Shown: positions 8,324 through 17,692 of the stretch, in pieces
How the letters are laid out: every line of letters begins with the position of its first letter
Position numbering within the stretch: position 1 is the first letter of the stretch
DNA from: Pseudomonas rhizoryzae
Lineage (GTDB): Bacteria > Pseudomonadota > Gammaproteobacteria > Pseudomonadales > Pseudomonadaceae
Length of the DNA stretch: 64,000 nucleotides
Reading direction: 5' to 3'
Assembly (NCBI RefSeq): GCF_005250615.1
Contig: NZ_SULM01000003.1
Location: forward strand, 124,001 to 188,000
Program-made: the position numbers and the translations under genes
Notes under the pieces: model-generated
What the model saw: only the letters and a program-made list of their open reading frames with translations
What the model was told of the DNA's origin: nothing
Database searches by the model: none

Positions 8324-10063
8324 ATGACCACGCCCAAACGCCCGCTGCGCTCCGCCCAATGGTTCGGCAGCAACGACAAGAACGGCTTCATGTACCGGAG
8401 CTGGATGAAGAACCAGGGCATCCCGGATCACGAGTTCCAGGGCAAGCCCGTCATCGGCATCTGCAACACCTGGTCCGAGCTGACCCCCTGCAACGCCCAC
8501 TTCCGCAAGATCGCCGAGCACGTCAAGCGCGGCGTCTACGAAGCCGGCGGCTTCCCGGTGGAATTCCCGGTGTTCTCCAATGGCGAGTCCAACCTGAGAC
8601 CCACCGCCATGCTGACCCGCAACCTGGCCAGCATGGACGTGGAAGAAGCCATCCGCGGCAACCCGGTGGACGCCGTGGTGCTGCTCACCGGCTGCGACAA
8701 GACTACCCCGGCGCTGCTGATGGGTGCCGCCAGCTGCGACGTGCCGGCCATCGTCGTCACCGGCGGCCCCATGCTCAACGGCAAGCACCATGGCCGCGAC
8801 ATCGGTGCCGGCACCATCGTCTGGCAGATGCACGAGGCCTATAAAGCCGGCGCCATCGACCTCAACGAATTCCTTTCCGCCGAAGCCGGGATGTCGCGCT
8901 CGGCCGGCACCTGCAACACCATGGGTACCGCCTCCACCATGGCCTGCATGGCCGAAGCCCTGGGCACCTCGCTGCCGCACAACGCCGCCATTCCGGCGGT
9001 GGATTCGCGCCGCTACGTGCTGGCACACCTCTCCGGCATGCGTATCGTCGAGATGGTGGAAGAAGACCTGCGGCTGTCGAAGATCCTCACCAAGGAGGCC
9101 TTCGAGAACGCCATCCGCGTCAACGCCGCCATCGGCGGGTCAACCAACGCGGTGATCCACCTCAAGGCCATCGCCGGCCGCATCGGCGTGGAGCTGGACC
9201 TGGACGACTGGACCCGTGTCGGTCGCGGCACCCCCACCATCGTCGACCTGCAACCGTCCGGGCGCTTCCTGATGGAGGAGTTCTACTATTCCGGCGGCCT
9301 GCCAGCGGTGATCCGTCGCCTGGGCGAAGCCAACCTGCTGCCCAATCCCGAAGCCCTGACCGCCAACGGCAAGAGCCTCTGGGCCAACTGCGCCGAGGCG
9401 CCCATCTACGGTCAGGACGAGGTCATCCGCGCACTGGACAACCCCCTGCGCGCCGACGGCGGCATCTGCGTGCTGCGCGGCAACCTGGCGCCCAAGGGCG
9501 CGGTGCTCAAGCCCTCCGCCGCGACCCCTGAACTGATGCAACACCGCGGCCGCGCCGTGGTGTTCGAGAACCTGGAAGACTACAAGGCGCGCATCGTCGA
9601 CCCGGATCTGGATATCGACGAAACCTGCGTGATGGTGCTGAAGAACTGCGGACCCAAGGGTTATCCGGGCATGGCCGAGGTGGGCAACATGGGCCTGCCG
9701 CCCAAGCTGCTGGCCAAGGGCATCACCGACATGGTGCGCATCTCCGACGCCCGCATGAGCGGCACCGCCTACGGCACCGTGGTGCTGCACGTGGCGCCCG
9801 AAGCCTCGGCCGGCGGCCCGCTGGCAGTGGTGCGCGAAGGCGACATGATCGAGCTGGACTGCGCCTCCGGCCGCCTGCACCTGGACATCCCCGACGAGGA
9901 ACTGGCCGCGCGCCTGGCCGATTGGCAACCGCCGGCGGAACAGCTGCTGGCCGGCGGCTATCGCCGCCTCTACGTCAACCACGTCCTCCAGGCCGACGAA
10001 GGCTGCGACTTCGACTTCCTGGTCGGCTGCCGTGGCGCGGAGGTACCCCGCCACTCGCATTGA
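8324..10063 (+). CDS. L-arabonate dehydratase (IlvD/Edd family)
   Basis: A 579-residue iron-sulfur dehydratase that would convert L-arabonate to 2-keto-3-deoxy-L-arabonate. It has the family cysteines and magnesium-site segments VIGICNTWSELTPCN, LLTGCDKTTPALLMG and SAGTCNTMGTASTMACMAE, and a C-terminal RISDARMSGTAYGTVVLHVAP. The length fits pentonate/hexonate dehydratases of this family (about 580-595), not IlvD proper. ATG 8324 is preferred, with GAGGAC upstream; a further ATG at 8306 lacks a site. The context of AraFGH, lactonase and KGSA dehydrogenase supports arabonate over galactonate, though the family overlaps in substrate. Confidence 0.88.
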   Translation: MTTPKRPLRSAQWFGSNDKNGFMYRSWMKNQGIPDHEFQGKPVIGICNTWSELTPCNAHFRKIAEHVKRGVYEAGGFPVEFPVFSNGESNLRPTAMLTRNLASMDVEEAIRGNPVDAVVLLTGCDKTTPALLMGAASCDVPAIVVTGGPMLNGKHHGRDIGAGTIVWQMHEAYKAGAIDLNEFLSAEAGMSRSAGTCNTMGTASTMACMAEALGTSLPHNAAIPAVDSRRYVLAHLSGMRIVEMVEEDLRLSKILTKEAFENAIRVNAAIGGSTNAVIHLKAIAGRIGVELDLDDWTRVGRGTPTIVDLQPSGRFLMEEFYYSGGLPAVIRRLGEANLLPNPEALTANGKSLWANCAEAPIYGQDEVIRALDNPLRADGGICVLRGNLAPKGAVLKPSAATPELMQHRGRAVVFENLEDYKARIVDPDLDIDETCVMVLKNCGPKGYPGMAEVGNMGLPPKLLAKGITDMVRISDARMSGTAYGTVVLHVAPEASAGGPLAVVREGDMIELDCASGRLHLDIPDEELAARLADWQPPAEQLLAGGYRRLYVNHVLQADEGCDFDFLVGCRGAEVPRHSH

Positions 10064-10075
10064 TCGGCTTCTACC

Positions 10076-10110
10076 CCCTCTCCCTCAGGGAGAGGGTTGG
10101 GGTGAGGGGG
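10076..10110. repeat. CCCTCTCCC-type palindromic intergenic repeat, copy A
   Basis: CCCTCTCCCT (10076-10085) pairs perfectly with AGGGAGAGGG (10087-10096) and is followed by TTGGGGTGAGGG. A related copy in inverse orientation is at 11390-11423. This class of repeat is common between genes of gammaproteobacteria and probably acts as a hairpin in mRNA. Confidence 0.65.
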
Positions 10111-10185
10111 CTTTACCGCCCCTCCTCCGGTTCCCGGGTCGCCTGACCCACCCCTGCACAACAACAAACCGAAAAGGTGGTCGAG

Positions 10186-11334
10186 ATGAAACGCACGTTA
10201 GCCCTCACTGGACTAGGACTGTCACTCATGATCAGCACCCTCACCGCCCAGGCGGCCGGCCTCACCAGTCAGCAGTCGAGCTTTGGCAAGCTGCCCGACG
10301 GCACGCCCATCGAGAAGTTCGTCCTGACCAACAGCCACGGCATGCAGGCCACCGTCATCACCTACGGTGGCGTGCTGCAGGCGCTCAAGGTGCCGGACCG
10401 CAAGGGCCACAGCGAAGACGTGGTGCTGGGCTTCGATGACGTCCAGGGCTATCTCGACAACCCCACGGTATTCTTCGGCGCCACCATCGGCCGCTTCGGC
10501 AACCGCATCGCCGATGGTCGCTTCAGCCTCGACGGCAAGAGCTACCAGATCCCGCAGAACGACAAGACCAACGCCCTGCACGGCGGCCCCCAGGGCTTCA
10601 ACACCAAGGTGTGGAAGGCCGAGCCGGCCAAGGGTGACGGCTGGGTCGGCGTGACCCTGAGCTACGTCTCTCCCGATGGCGAGATGGGCTTTCCCGGCAC
10701 CCTCACCACCCAGGTCACCTATCAGCTGGACGAACACAACCAACTGACCCTCAAGTACCGCGCCACCACCGACAAGCCGACGGTGCTCAACCTGACCAAC
10801 CACAGCTACTTCAACCTGGCCGGCGCCGGCAGTGGCAACGTGCTCAAGCAGGTGGCGATGCTCAACGCCGACAAGTACACCCCGGTGACCGCCAAGCTGA
10901 TCCCCACCGGCGAACTGCCCCCGGTAGCCGGCACCCCGCTGGACTTCCGCAAGCCGGTGGCCATCGGCAAGCACATCCATGACGACAACCAGCAGCTGAA
11001 ATACGCCGAACCCAAGCAGGGTGGCTATGACTTCAACTGGGTACTCAACACCAATGGCGACCTGGAGAAGGCCGCCGCCGTGGTGACCGATCCGGCCTCG
11101 GGACGCACCCTCACCCTCTACACCACCGAGCCCGGTGTGCAGTTCTACACGGGCAACTTCTTGGAAGGAAATATCAAGGGCAAGGGCGGTAAGACCTACG
11201 ACCACTGGGGCGCTTTCACCCTGGAAACCCAGCATTACCCGGACGCGCCCAACCAGCCGAACTTCCCCACCACCCGCCTGGACCCCGGCCAGACCTACAC
11301 CCAGACGACGATCTTCAAGTTCGCCGCCAAGTAA
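10186..11334 (+). CDS. galM: Aldose 1-epimerase (mutarotase), exported form
   Basis: 382 residues with a signal peptide (MKRTLALTGLGLSLMISTLTAQAAG), so the product is probably periplasmic. The GalM fold is clear: GATIGRFGNRIADGRF, the catalytic His in LNLTNHSYFNLAG, a second His in NALHGGPQGF and the C-terminal catalytic Glu in LETQHYPDAPNQP. It interconverts alpha and beta anomers of aldoses. AAAGGTGG precedes ATG 10186; a start three codons earlier at 10177 is possible. It is the last gene of the plus-strand arabinose operon and is closed by a strong terminator. Confidence 0.92.
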   Translation: MKRTLALTGLGLSLMISTLTAQAAGLTSQQSSFGKLPDGTPIEKFVLTNSHGMQATVITYGGVLQALKVPDRKGHSEDVVLGFDDVQGYLDNPTVFFGATIGRFGNRIADGRFSLDGKSYQIPQNDKTNALHGGPQGFNTKVWKAEPAKGDGWVGVTLSYVSPDGEMGFPGTLTTQVTYQLDEHNQLTLKYRATTDKPTVLNLTNHSYFNLAGAGSGNVLKQVAMLNADKYTPVTAKLIPTGELPPVAGTPLDFRKPVAIGKHIHDDNQQLKYAEPKQGGYDFNWVLNTNGDLEKAAAVVTDPASGRTLTLYTTEPGVQFYTGNFLEGNIKGKGGKTYDHWGAFTLETQHYPDAPNQPNFPTTRLDPGQTYTQTTIFKFAAK

Positions 11335-11353
11335 GGTTGTTTTTGGTGTAAGC

Positions 11354-11383
11354 AAGGCCGCCCTCAGGAGCGGCCTTTTCTTT
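11354..11383 (+). terminator. Rho-independent terminator of the ara operon
   Basis: AAGGCCGC (11354-11361) pairs with GCGGCCTT (11370-11377) around CCTCAGGA, followed by TTCTTT. It is 20 bases after the galM stop. Confidence 0.85.
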
Positions 11384-11389
11384 GGTGAT

Positions 11390-11423
11390 CCCCTCACCCC
11401 AGCCCTCTCCCGGAGGGAGAGGG
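11390..11423. repeat. CCCTCTCCC-type palindromic intergenic repeat, copy B
   Basis: CCCCTCACCCCAG leads into CCCTCTCCC (11403-11411), which pairs perfectly with GGGAGAGGG (11415-11423) across GGA. It is the inverted counterpart of the copy at 10076-10110. It lies between two convergent operons. Confidence 0.65.
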
Positions 11424-11551
11424 GGCAAGAGCGGAGCGCCTCTCGCCTCCGCGCCCCGTAGCGTGGAAAACGGCGCAGCCTTTTCCACTTGCACTCGCCT
11501 TTGCCACTCAACATCCATCCAGGCCACCATCCCCTTCCACCGCCCAATAAA

Positions 11552-11579
11552 AAACCCGGCGTCTCGCGACGCCGGGTTT
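11552..11579 (-). terminator. Rho-independent terminator of the aldehyde dehydrogenase unit
   Basis: A 12-bp perfect stem (11552-11563 with 11568-11579) and a 4-base loop. Read on the minus strand it ends in GGGTTTTTTATT. It lies 24 bases past the stop of the dehydrogenase gene. Confidence 0.9.
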
Positions 11580-11602
11580 GTTACCACCTCAAAGCACTAC
11601 GA

Positions 11603-13180
11603 TCAGATCGCGGCCTTGGTGTTCTCGCCGTTCACCAGGCGCTGGATACCCAACGGGTTGGCGTTCTGCAGGGCTTCCGGCAGGAAGGCATCCGGGTAGT
11701 TCTGGTAGCACACCGGGCGCAGGAAGCGATCGATGGCCAGGGTGCCGACCGAGGTGCCACGGGCATCGGAGGTCGCAGGGTAAGGACCGCCATGGACCAT
11801 GGCATCGCAGACTTCCACACCAGTCGGATAACCGTTAAGCAGCAGGCGCCCGGCTTTCTGCTCCAGCAGGCCGATGATGGCCTCGAAGCGTTGCAGATCG
11901 GCCGGCTCAGCCAGCAGCGTGGCGGTCAGCTGGCCATGCAGGCCTTGCAGCGCCTGGTGCAGCTCGGCTTCGTCGGCCACCTCGACCACCACGGTGGTCG
12001 GGCCGAAGACTTCTTCCTGCAACAGTTCGTCGCTTTCCAGCAGCAGGCTCACATCAGCCTTGAACAGCTGTGGACGCGCCTGGTTGCCTTCCTGGTTGGC
12101 GCCTGCCAGGTGCTGCACCCCGGAATGGGCCAGCAGCGCGGCGACGCCCTTTTCGTAGCTCTTCAGGGTGCCGGGGTTGAGCATGGTCTGGGGACCCTGC
12201 TCGTTCATGGCCCCGGCCAGGTGCTCGAGGAAGCTGCTGAACTCCGGCGAACGCACGCCGATGACCAGGCCCGGATTGGTGCAGAACTGACCACAGCCCA
12301 GCACCACGGACGCGGTGAGCTCGGTGGCGATGGTCTCACCACGCGCCTTGAGCGCCTCGGGTAGGACCACCACCGGGTTGATGCTGGACATCTCGGCGAA
12401 TACCGGGATGGGCTGCGGACGGGCCGCGGCCATGTCGCACAGGGCGCGACCGCCACGCAGGGAACCGGTGAAGCCCACCGCCTGGATGGCCGGGTGCTTG
12501 ACCAGCTGCTCGCCCACGCCACCGCCATAGATCATGTTGAACACGCCCTTGGGCATGCCAGTCTTCTCGGCGGCGCGAATCACCGCGTCGGCCACGTATT
12601 CGGCGGTGACCATGTGCCCACTGTGGGCCTTGAACACCACCGGACAACCAGCGGCCAGGGCCGCGGCGGTGTCGCCACCGGCGGTGGAGAAGGCCAGCGG
12701 GAAGTTGCTGGCGCCGAACACGGCCACCGGGCCCAGACCGATGCGGTACTGACGCAGGTCAGGGCGCGGCAGCGGCTTGCGGTCAGGCAGCGCGGTATCG
12801 ATGCGCGCACCATGGAAGTCACCGCGGCGCAGCACCTTGGCGAACAGGCGCATCTGGCCGCTGGTACGGCCGCGCTCGCCCTGGATACGCCCGGCCGGCA
12901 ACGCGGTTTCCTGGCAGACCAGTTGGACGAAATCATCGCCCAGGGCGTCCAGCTCATCGGCGATGGCCTCGAGGAAGGTGGCGCGTTTTTCGGCGCTCAG
13001 CTTGCGATACAGCGGCGCCGCCTGCTCGGCAGCACGAGCGGCGGCATCAACCTCGGCTGGCGAAGCCTGGAAGAATTCGTAGGGCAGCTTTTCGCCCGTG
13101 CTGGCGTCGATGCTGTAGACCCGCACCTCGCCTTCGCCACTGCGCGCGCCACCGATGTAGTTCTTACCTTGGATCTGCAT
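11603..13180 (-). CDS. 2,5-dioxovalerate (alpha-ketoglutarate semialdehyde) dehydrogenase
   Basis: A 525-residue aldehyde dehydrogenase that oxidises 2-oxoglutarate semialdehyde to 2-oxoglutarate with NAD(P)+, feeding arabinose carbon into the TCA cycle. The catalytic Cys is in GCGQFCTNPGL, the general-base Glu in VFAEMSSINPV and the catalytic Asn in GASNFPLAFS. The length (about 525) and the GxxNEQGPQTML region are typical of the KGSADH-III type rather than betaine or succinate semialdehyde dehydrogenases. AAGGAG precedes the ATG. It is transcribed with the upstream FAH-fold gene (150-base gap), toward the ara operon. Confidence 0.9.
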   Translation of the reverse strand: MQIQGKNYIGGARSGEGEVRVYSIDASTGEKLPYEFFQASPAEVDAAARAAEQAAPLYRKLSAEKRATFLEAIADELDALGDDFVQLVCQETALPAGRIQGERGRTSGQMRLFAKVLRRGDFHGARIDTALPDRKPLPRPDLRQYRIGLGPVAVFGASNFPLAFSTAGGDTAAALAAGCPVVFKAHSGHMVTAEYVADAVIRAAEKTGMPKGVFNMIYGGGVGEQLVKHPAIQAVGFTGSLRGGRALCDMAAARPQPIPVFAEMSSINPVVVLPEALKARGETIATELTASVVLGCGQFCTNPGLVIGVRSPEFSSFLEHLAGAMNEQGPQTMLNPGTLKSYEKGVAALLAHSGVQHLAGANQEGNQARPQLFKADVSLLLESDELLQEEVFGPTTVVVEVADEAELHQALQGLHGQLTATLLAEPADLQRFEAIIGLLEQKAGRLLLNGYPTGVEVCDAMVHGGPYPATSDARGTSVGTLAIDRFLRPVCYQNYPDAFLPEALQNANPLGIQRLVNGENTKAAI

Positions 13181-13329
13181 TGTTCTCGACTCCTTATACC
13201 TAGGGGTTCATGCAAAAACCGCCCGTAGGAGGTCTTCGACAGGCCGCGGCGATCAATGTCCGATCACCGCGATCCGAGTGTTCGCTACCGACTCTAGCAC
13301 TGGCTTAGTCAGCAGTCATCATACAACTA

Positions 13330-14325
13330 TCAGAGCTGGCGGACCTGCCCGGGTTGGAAGGCCGCCGTGCCGGCCTTGACGCCATTGCTCAGGGGCTCAC
13401 CGAATTCCGGCACCGCGATCTCGAAGCGATCGCCCGGCTCGACGCGGATACCGTCGGCGAAAGACAGCGTCGCCGTGCCGAAGAAATGCACATGGACATC
13501 GCCCGGCCTGAGGAACTGCGCATACTTGAAGTGGTGATACTCCAGATTCTCCAGGCTGTGGCACATGTTGTCTTCGCCGGAGAGGAATTCCTTCTCCCAG
13601 ACCACCTGCTCACCGCGGCGGATACGGCTGGTACCTACCAGATGGCGCGGCAGTTCACCGGTACGCAAGGCCGGCCCGAAGCTGCAATAGCGCAGTTTGG
13701 AATGGGCCAGGTAGAGATAGTTCTTACGCTCCATCACGTGGTCGGAGAATTCGTTGCCCACCGCATAACCCAGGCGATAGGGCTTGCCGTCGTCACCGAT
13801 CACGTAGAGACCGGTCAACTCCGGCTCTTCGCCGGCATCCTCGGCGAATTCCGGCAGCGGAATGTCGCCACCGGGGCGGACCAGGATGCCGCCATCGCCT
13901 TTGTAGAACCATTCCGGCTGGGCCCCGGCAGTACCGGCTACCGGACGACCGCCCTCCACGCCCCATTTGAACATGCGCATGGAGTCAGTCAGCTTGGCCT
14001 CTTCCTGGCTGTTCTGCTGGTGCATCTTGTCGCGGGTGGCGGCGCTGCCCAGGTGGGTCAGACCGGTCCCGGTGACCAGGCAGTGCGCCGGGTCTTCATG
14101 GTCCAGCGGCGGCAACAGGCGGCCACTGGACAGCAGCTCCGTATAGGCCGGCCCGGGTTCCAGGCCCAGGCTCTGCACCTGAGACTCCAACGAGATACCG
14201 GCGCGGATGGCGTCGAGCGCCAGGGCGCGAGTACTGGTCGCCCCCTTGACCTGTTGGACCTCGCCACGTTCGACCACTCCTACCCGGCGCTGGCCCTGTT
14301 GGTCTTCGAACTGAATCAGGTGCAT
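13330..14325 (-). CDS. FAH-superfamily protein, AraD1/GguC type (likely 2-keto-3-deoxy-L-arabonate dehydratase)
   Basis: A 331-residue member of the fumarylacetoacetate hydrolase superfamily. The conserved region YRLGYAVGNEFSDHVMERKNYLYLAHSK and the C-terminal GTATLSFADG match the GguC/AraD1 branch found in sugar loci of alpha- and betaproteobacteria. In this cluster no DHDPS-type dehydratase is present, so this protein is the best candidate for converting 2-keto-3-deoxyarabonate to 2-oxoglutarate semialdehyde. AAGGAG lies upstream of the ATG. It is divergent from a LysR gene and followed by KGSADH, the next step. The family call is firm; the reaction is inferred from family and context. Confidence 0.82.
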   Translation of the reverse strand: MHLIQFEDQQGQRRVGVVERGEVQQVKGATSTRALALDAIRAGISLESQVQSLGLEPGPAYTELLSSGRLLPPLDHEDPAHCLVTGTGLTHLGSAATRDKMHQQNSQEEAKLTDSMRMFKWGVEGGRPVAGTAGAQPEWFYKGDGGILVRPGGDIPLPEFAEDAGEEPELTGLYVIGDDGKPYRLGYAVGNEFSDHVMERKNYLYLAHSKLRYCSFGPALRTGELPRHLVGTSRIRRGEQVVWEKEFLSGEDNMCHSLENLEYHHFKYAQFLRPGDVHVHFFGTATLSFADGIRVEPGDRFEIAVPEFGEPLSNGVKAGTAAFQPGQVRQL

Positions 14326-14407
14326 GGCATTCTCCTTGTTAGTTATCGCCTGGACCGGACTTTACTCGGCGCTACGGGCGCTGCCTAATGAGAGCTCCCT
14401 ATACCGC

Positions 14408-14424
14408 AATAACCAATGGTTATT
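14408..14424. promoter_or_regulatory. LysR-type operator palindrome
   Basis: AATAACCA-A-TGGTTATT is a perfect 8-bp-arm palindrome and contains the T-N11-A signature of LysR regulators. It lies between the divergent araD1-like and lysR genes, four bases before the preferred lysR start at 14428, and is the probable binding site of that regulator. Confidence 0.65.
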
Positions 14425-14427
14425 CCC

Positions 14428-15351
14428 ATGCTGCCATCCCTGGGCTCCATCGCCTCCCGCCTACGCCTGCGTCAGCTGCGCCTGCTGATCGCCCTCGACG
14501 AGGAAGGCTCGCTGCACAAGGCCGCCGAGCGCATCGCCATTTCGCAGCCCGGTGCCACCAAGGCGCTGCACGAGATCGAGAGCACCTTGGGCACCACGCT
14601 CTTCCTGCGCACCCACCAGGGCCTGCAACCCAACGACCTGGGCCGTTGCGTGATCCGCTATGCGCGGCTGATCGAAAGCGATCTCGCCCATCTGCGCGAA
14701 GAGATGCTCGGCATCCTCCAGGGCGAAGGCGGTCGCCTGGCGGTGGGGGTGATCATGGGCGCCGTGCCCCGGCTGATCGCCGCGGTGTCGCGCCTGGGTG
14801 CGGCGCAGCCCCAGTTGGGGATCGAGATCATCGAGGACACCAGCGTGCGCCTGCTCGACCTGCTCGACGCCGGTCGCATCGAACTGGCCATCTGCCGCAG
14901 CAGCGTCAGCCGCCGGCCGGATGCCTACCACTGCCTGGAGATACGCGAGGAGCGCCTGGAGATCGTTTGCCATCCGCAGCATCCCTTAGCCCAGGCACCG
15001 ATGGTGACCCTGGCCGACCTGGTCGACAGCCGCTGGATCGTCTATCCGGCCAACCTGCCCATGCGCCTGACCCTGGAGCGGGAATTCCGCGCGGCAGAGT
15101 TGGAGTTTCCGCGCTATCCGGTGGAAACCTCCTCGACCTTCACCCTGCTCGGGCTGCTGCAGGAAGAGGCCAACCAGGTCGCCATGCTGCCCAGCGATAT
15201 CGCCCAGTTCGGCGAGCGCCATGGTCTGCTCAGGCGCCTGCCAGTGGCGCAACGGACGCGCAACGAACCCTATTCGCTGCTGGTGCGCCAGGGCACGGGG
15301 CTATCGGCAGCGGCGCAGTTGTTGTTGGAGCAGTGGCGGATGGAAGGGTGA
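14428..15351 (+). CDS. LysR-family regulator of the GbpR (sugar-uptake) type
   Basis: 307 residues. The winged helix at about 14-70 (LRLRQLRLLIALDEEGSLHKAAERIAISQPGATKALHEIE) is followed by a periplasmic-binding-protein-like effector domain. The wording RLKLRQLRLL-like and QPGATKAL resembles GbpR, the regulator of sugar-binding-protein and arabinose genes in Azospirillum and Agrobacterium. An ATG at 14416 is inside the operator palindrome, so ATG 14428 is preferred. It is divergent from the AraD1-like gene and probably controls it together with KGSADH, perhaps also araFGH. Confidence 0.85.
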   Translation: MLPSLGSIASRLRLRQLRLLIALDEEGSLHKAAERIAISQPGATKALHEIESTLGTTLFLRTHQGLQPNDLGRCVIRYARLIESDLAHLREEMLGILQGEGGRLAVGVIMGAVPRLIAAVSRLGAAQPQLGIEIIEDTSVRLLDLLDAGRIELAICRSSVSRRPDAYHCLEIREERLEIVCHPQHPLAQAPMVTLADLVDSRWIVYPANLPMRLTLEREFRAAELEFPRYPVETSSTFTLLGLLQEEANQVAMLPSDIAQFGERHGLLRRLPVAQRTRNEPYSLLVRQGTGLSAAAQLLLEQWRMEG

Positions 15352-15358
15352 CCAAGGC

Positions 15359-15523
15359 ATCGCCATGGGCGCGATAAGCCGTAGGTTGGGCTGAGACGGC
15401 TCCATCGTCGAAGCCCAACAGCGCCAGCACCGAGACAAGATTCGTTGGGCTTCGCTGCGCTCAACCCAACCTACGGCAGCCAGCAGGAACGGCAGCATCG
15501 GCGGATCGCCATGGCCGCGATAG
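15359..15523. repeat. Composite palindromic repeat with flanking REP-like units
   Basis: The whole lysR-cysB gap is repetitive. Outer arms 15378-15395 and 15460-15477 (starting GCCGTAGGTTGGG) pair at 17 of 18 positions. Inner arms GAAGCCCAAC (15410-15419) and GTTGGGCTTC (15444-15453) are perfect. Two direct 19-bp units, 15359-15377 and 15505-15523 (17/19 identical), flank the palindrome; each is itself an imperfect palindrome, ATCGC...GCGAT. No coding potential is seen. Confidence 0.7.
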
Positions 15524-15541
15524 CGTCAGCCGAAGAACACC

Positions 15542-16528
<987 letters not shown>

Positions 16529-16621
16529 CTAGCCCGTGCGCAAGCATATAACAGTAATGCAGCCCTTCAGGTTTTTCTAGACCGAAATCGAATTAAGTCG
16601 CGGATAGGCATGGCCCACCGC

Positions 16622-17104
16622 TCAGCCCTGACGCAGCGGCACCAGATAGATCGGGATGGGCGCGGTCTCCAGCAGACGGCTGGCAGTGCGCCCCAGGGGT
16701 GAAGCCTGGGCATCGCCCTGGCTGCGGCTGCCGATCACCAGCAGGTCCGCCGCGAATTCCTCGGCCTGCTTGAGGATCACCGGCGGCGGATCGCCCTGCA
16801 GGACCCGTACCGCCCGCACCAGGCCCACGGTCGCCGGGGTTTCCAGCAATTCCTCGCGCAGGGATTCGAAGACCTGTTGCTCGATGGTCTCGAGCACCTG
16901 ATCCAGTCCACCATTGCGCAGGCGGTCCAGGGATTCGCCATCGAGGTGCTGTTGCAACAGGGTGGAAGCCAGCAGACCGAGCGGCTCGACGACGTGGACG
17001 ACATACAGCCGCGCCTGGTGGATGCGCGCCAGATTCAGGGCATGCTGGAAGACGTAGGATGAACACAGGCCCAGGTCAGTGGCGTAGAGCAAGGAACGGA
17101 TCAC
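16622..17104 (-). CDS. Universal stress protein (UspA family)
   Basis: A 160-residue single Usp domain: RSLLYATDLGLCSSYVFQHAL at the N terminus, VVHVVEP, and a C-terminal LLVIGSRSQGDAQASPLGRTASRLL. This last segment resembles the G-2x-G-9x-G-S/T nucleotide-binding signature. The preferred start is GTG 17104, with AGGAGGAG directly upstream; a longer frame from ATG 17125 would begin before that site. Its role is likely stress-related signalling, with ATP binding possible. It is transcribed toward cysB with a gap of about 105 bases. Confidence 0.85.
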   Translation of the reverse strand: MIRSLLYATDLGLCSSYVFQHALNLARIHQARLYVVHVVEPLGLLASTLLQQHLDGESLDRLRNGGLDQVLETIEQQVFESLREELLETPATVGLVRAVRVLQGDPPPVILKQAEEFAADLLVIGSRSQGDAQASPLGRTASRLLETAPIPIYLVPLRQG

Positions 17105-17200
17105 AACTCCTCCTGGCCAGATCACCCGATCTGGCCGGTGTGCCGCGGGATAGCTCTTTCAGCGTAGCAGCGGATTGCCAGTTTCGCCGCGAGCCGCGTC

Positions 17201-17608
17201 CTAGGGCAGTTCCTCGGACTCGCGTTCCTGCGCATCCAGGATCGCCGCCGCCAGCGGTGCCTCCCGCAGCGGCGCGTGCACGGCGCCGAAGAACTCCCCA
17301 TCGCGCACCAGGAACAGCGCGGGCAGGTGGAAGACGCCATAACGCTGTACCAGGCCGCCGCTGCGCTCGGCATCCACCCAGTACAGCCGGTCCACGGGTA
17401 GCAATGCCTTGGGCAGTACCTCACGGGCCAGGCGGCAGGTGCTGCAGCCGGCACTGGTGAAGATCAGCAGCGAACGTCCCGCCGCCGCTAGCAGCACGGC
17501 ATCCGCCGTCCCATCGTCCAATTCCATCCGTCCCTCGTCTCGATCATCGGCAAAGAGCGCCATCCGGGTCGCCAATAGCGTCGCGGCCATTGTGAGCGGG
17601 CGGTACAC
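17201..17608 (-). CDS. Thioredoxin-like protein
   Basis: Up to 135 residues. A thioredoxin-fold core is visible: LLIFTSAGCSTCRLAREVLP with a CxxC (C-S-T-C) redox pair, then YGVFHLPALFLVRDGEFFG containing the cis-proline. It lacks a clear signal peptide, so it is probably cytoplasmic. The start is uncertain. The full frame begins at GTG 17608, but ATG 17527 has GAGGG upstream and would give a compact protein of 108 residues starting MELDDGTADAV. The partner and role are unknown; the product may be a thiol reductant linked to the sulfur regulator downstream. Confidence 0.7.
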   Translation of the reverse strand: MYRPLTMAATLLATRMALFADDRDEGRMELDDGTADAVLLAAAGRSLLIFTSAGCSTCRLAREVLPKALLPVDRLYWVDAERSGGLVQRYGVFHLPALFLVRDGEFFGAVHAPLREAPLAAAILDAQERESEELP

Positions 17609-17692
17609 GCGCTAAGGTGCCCCACCCTCTCCACCGTATTTTGCCTGCACGGGCTCCGACCTGTCGCAGTGCCGTGACCGACGAGTAGCACC

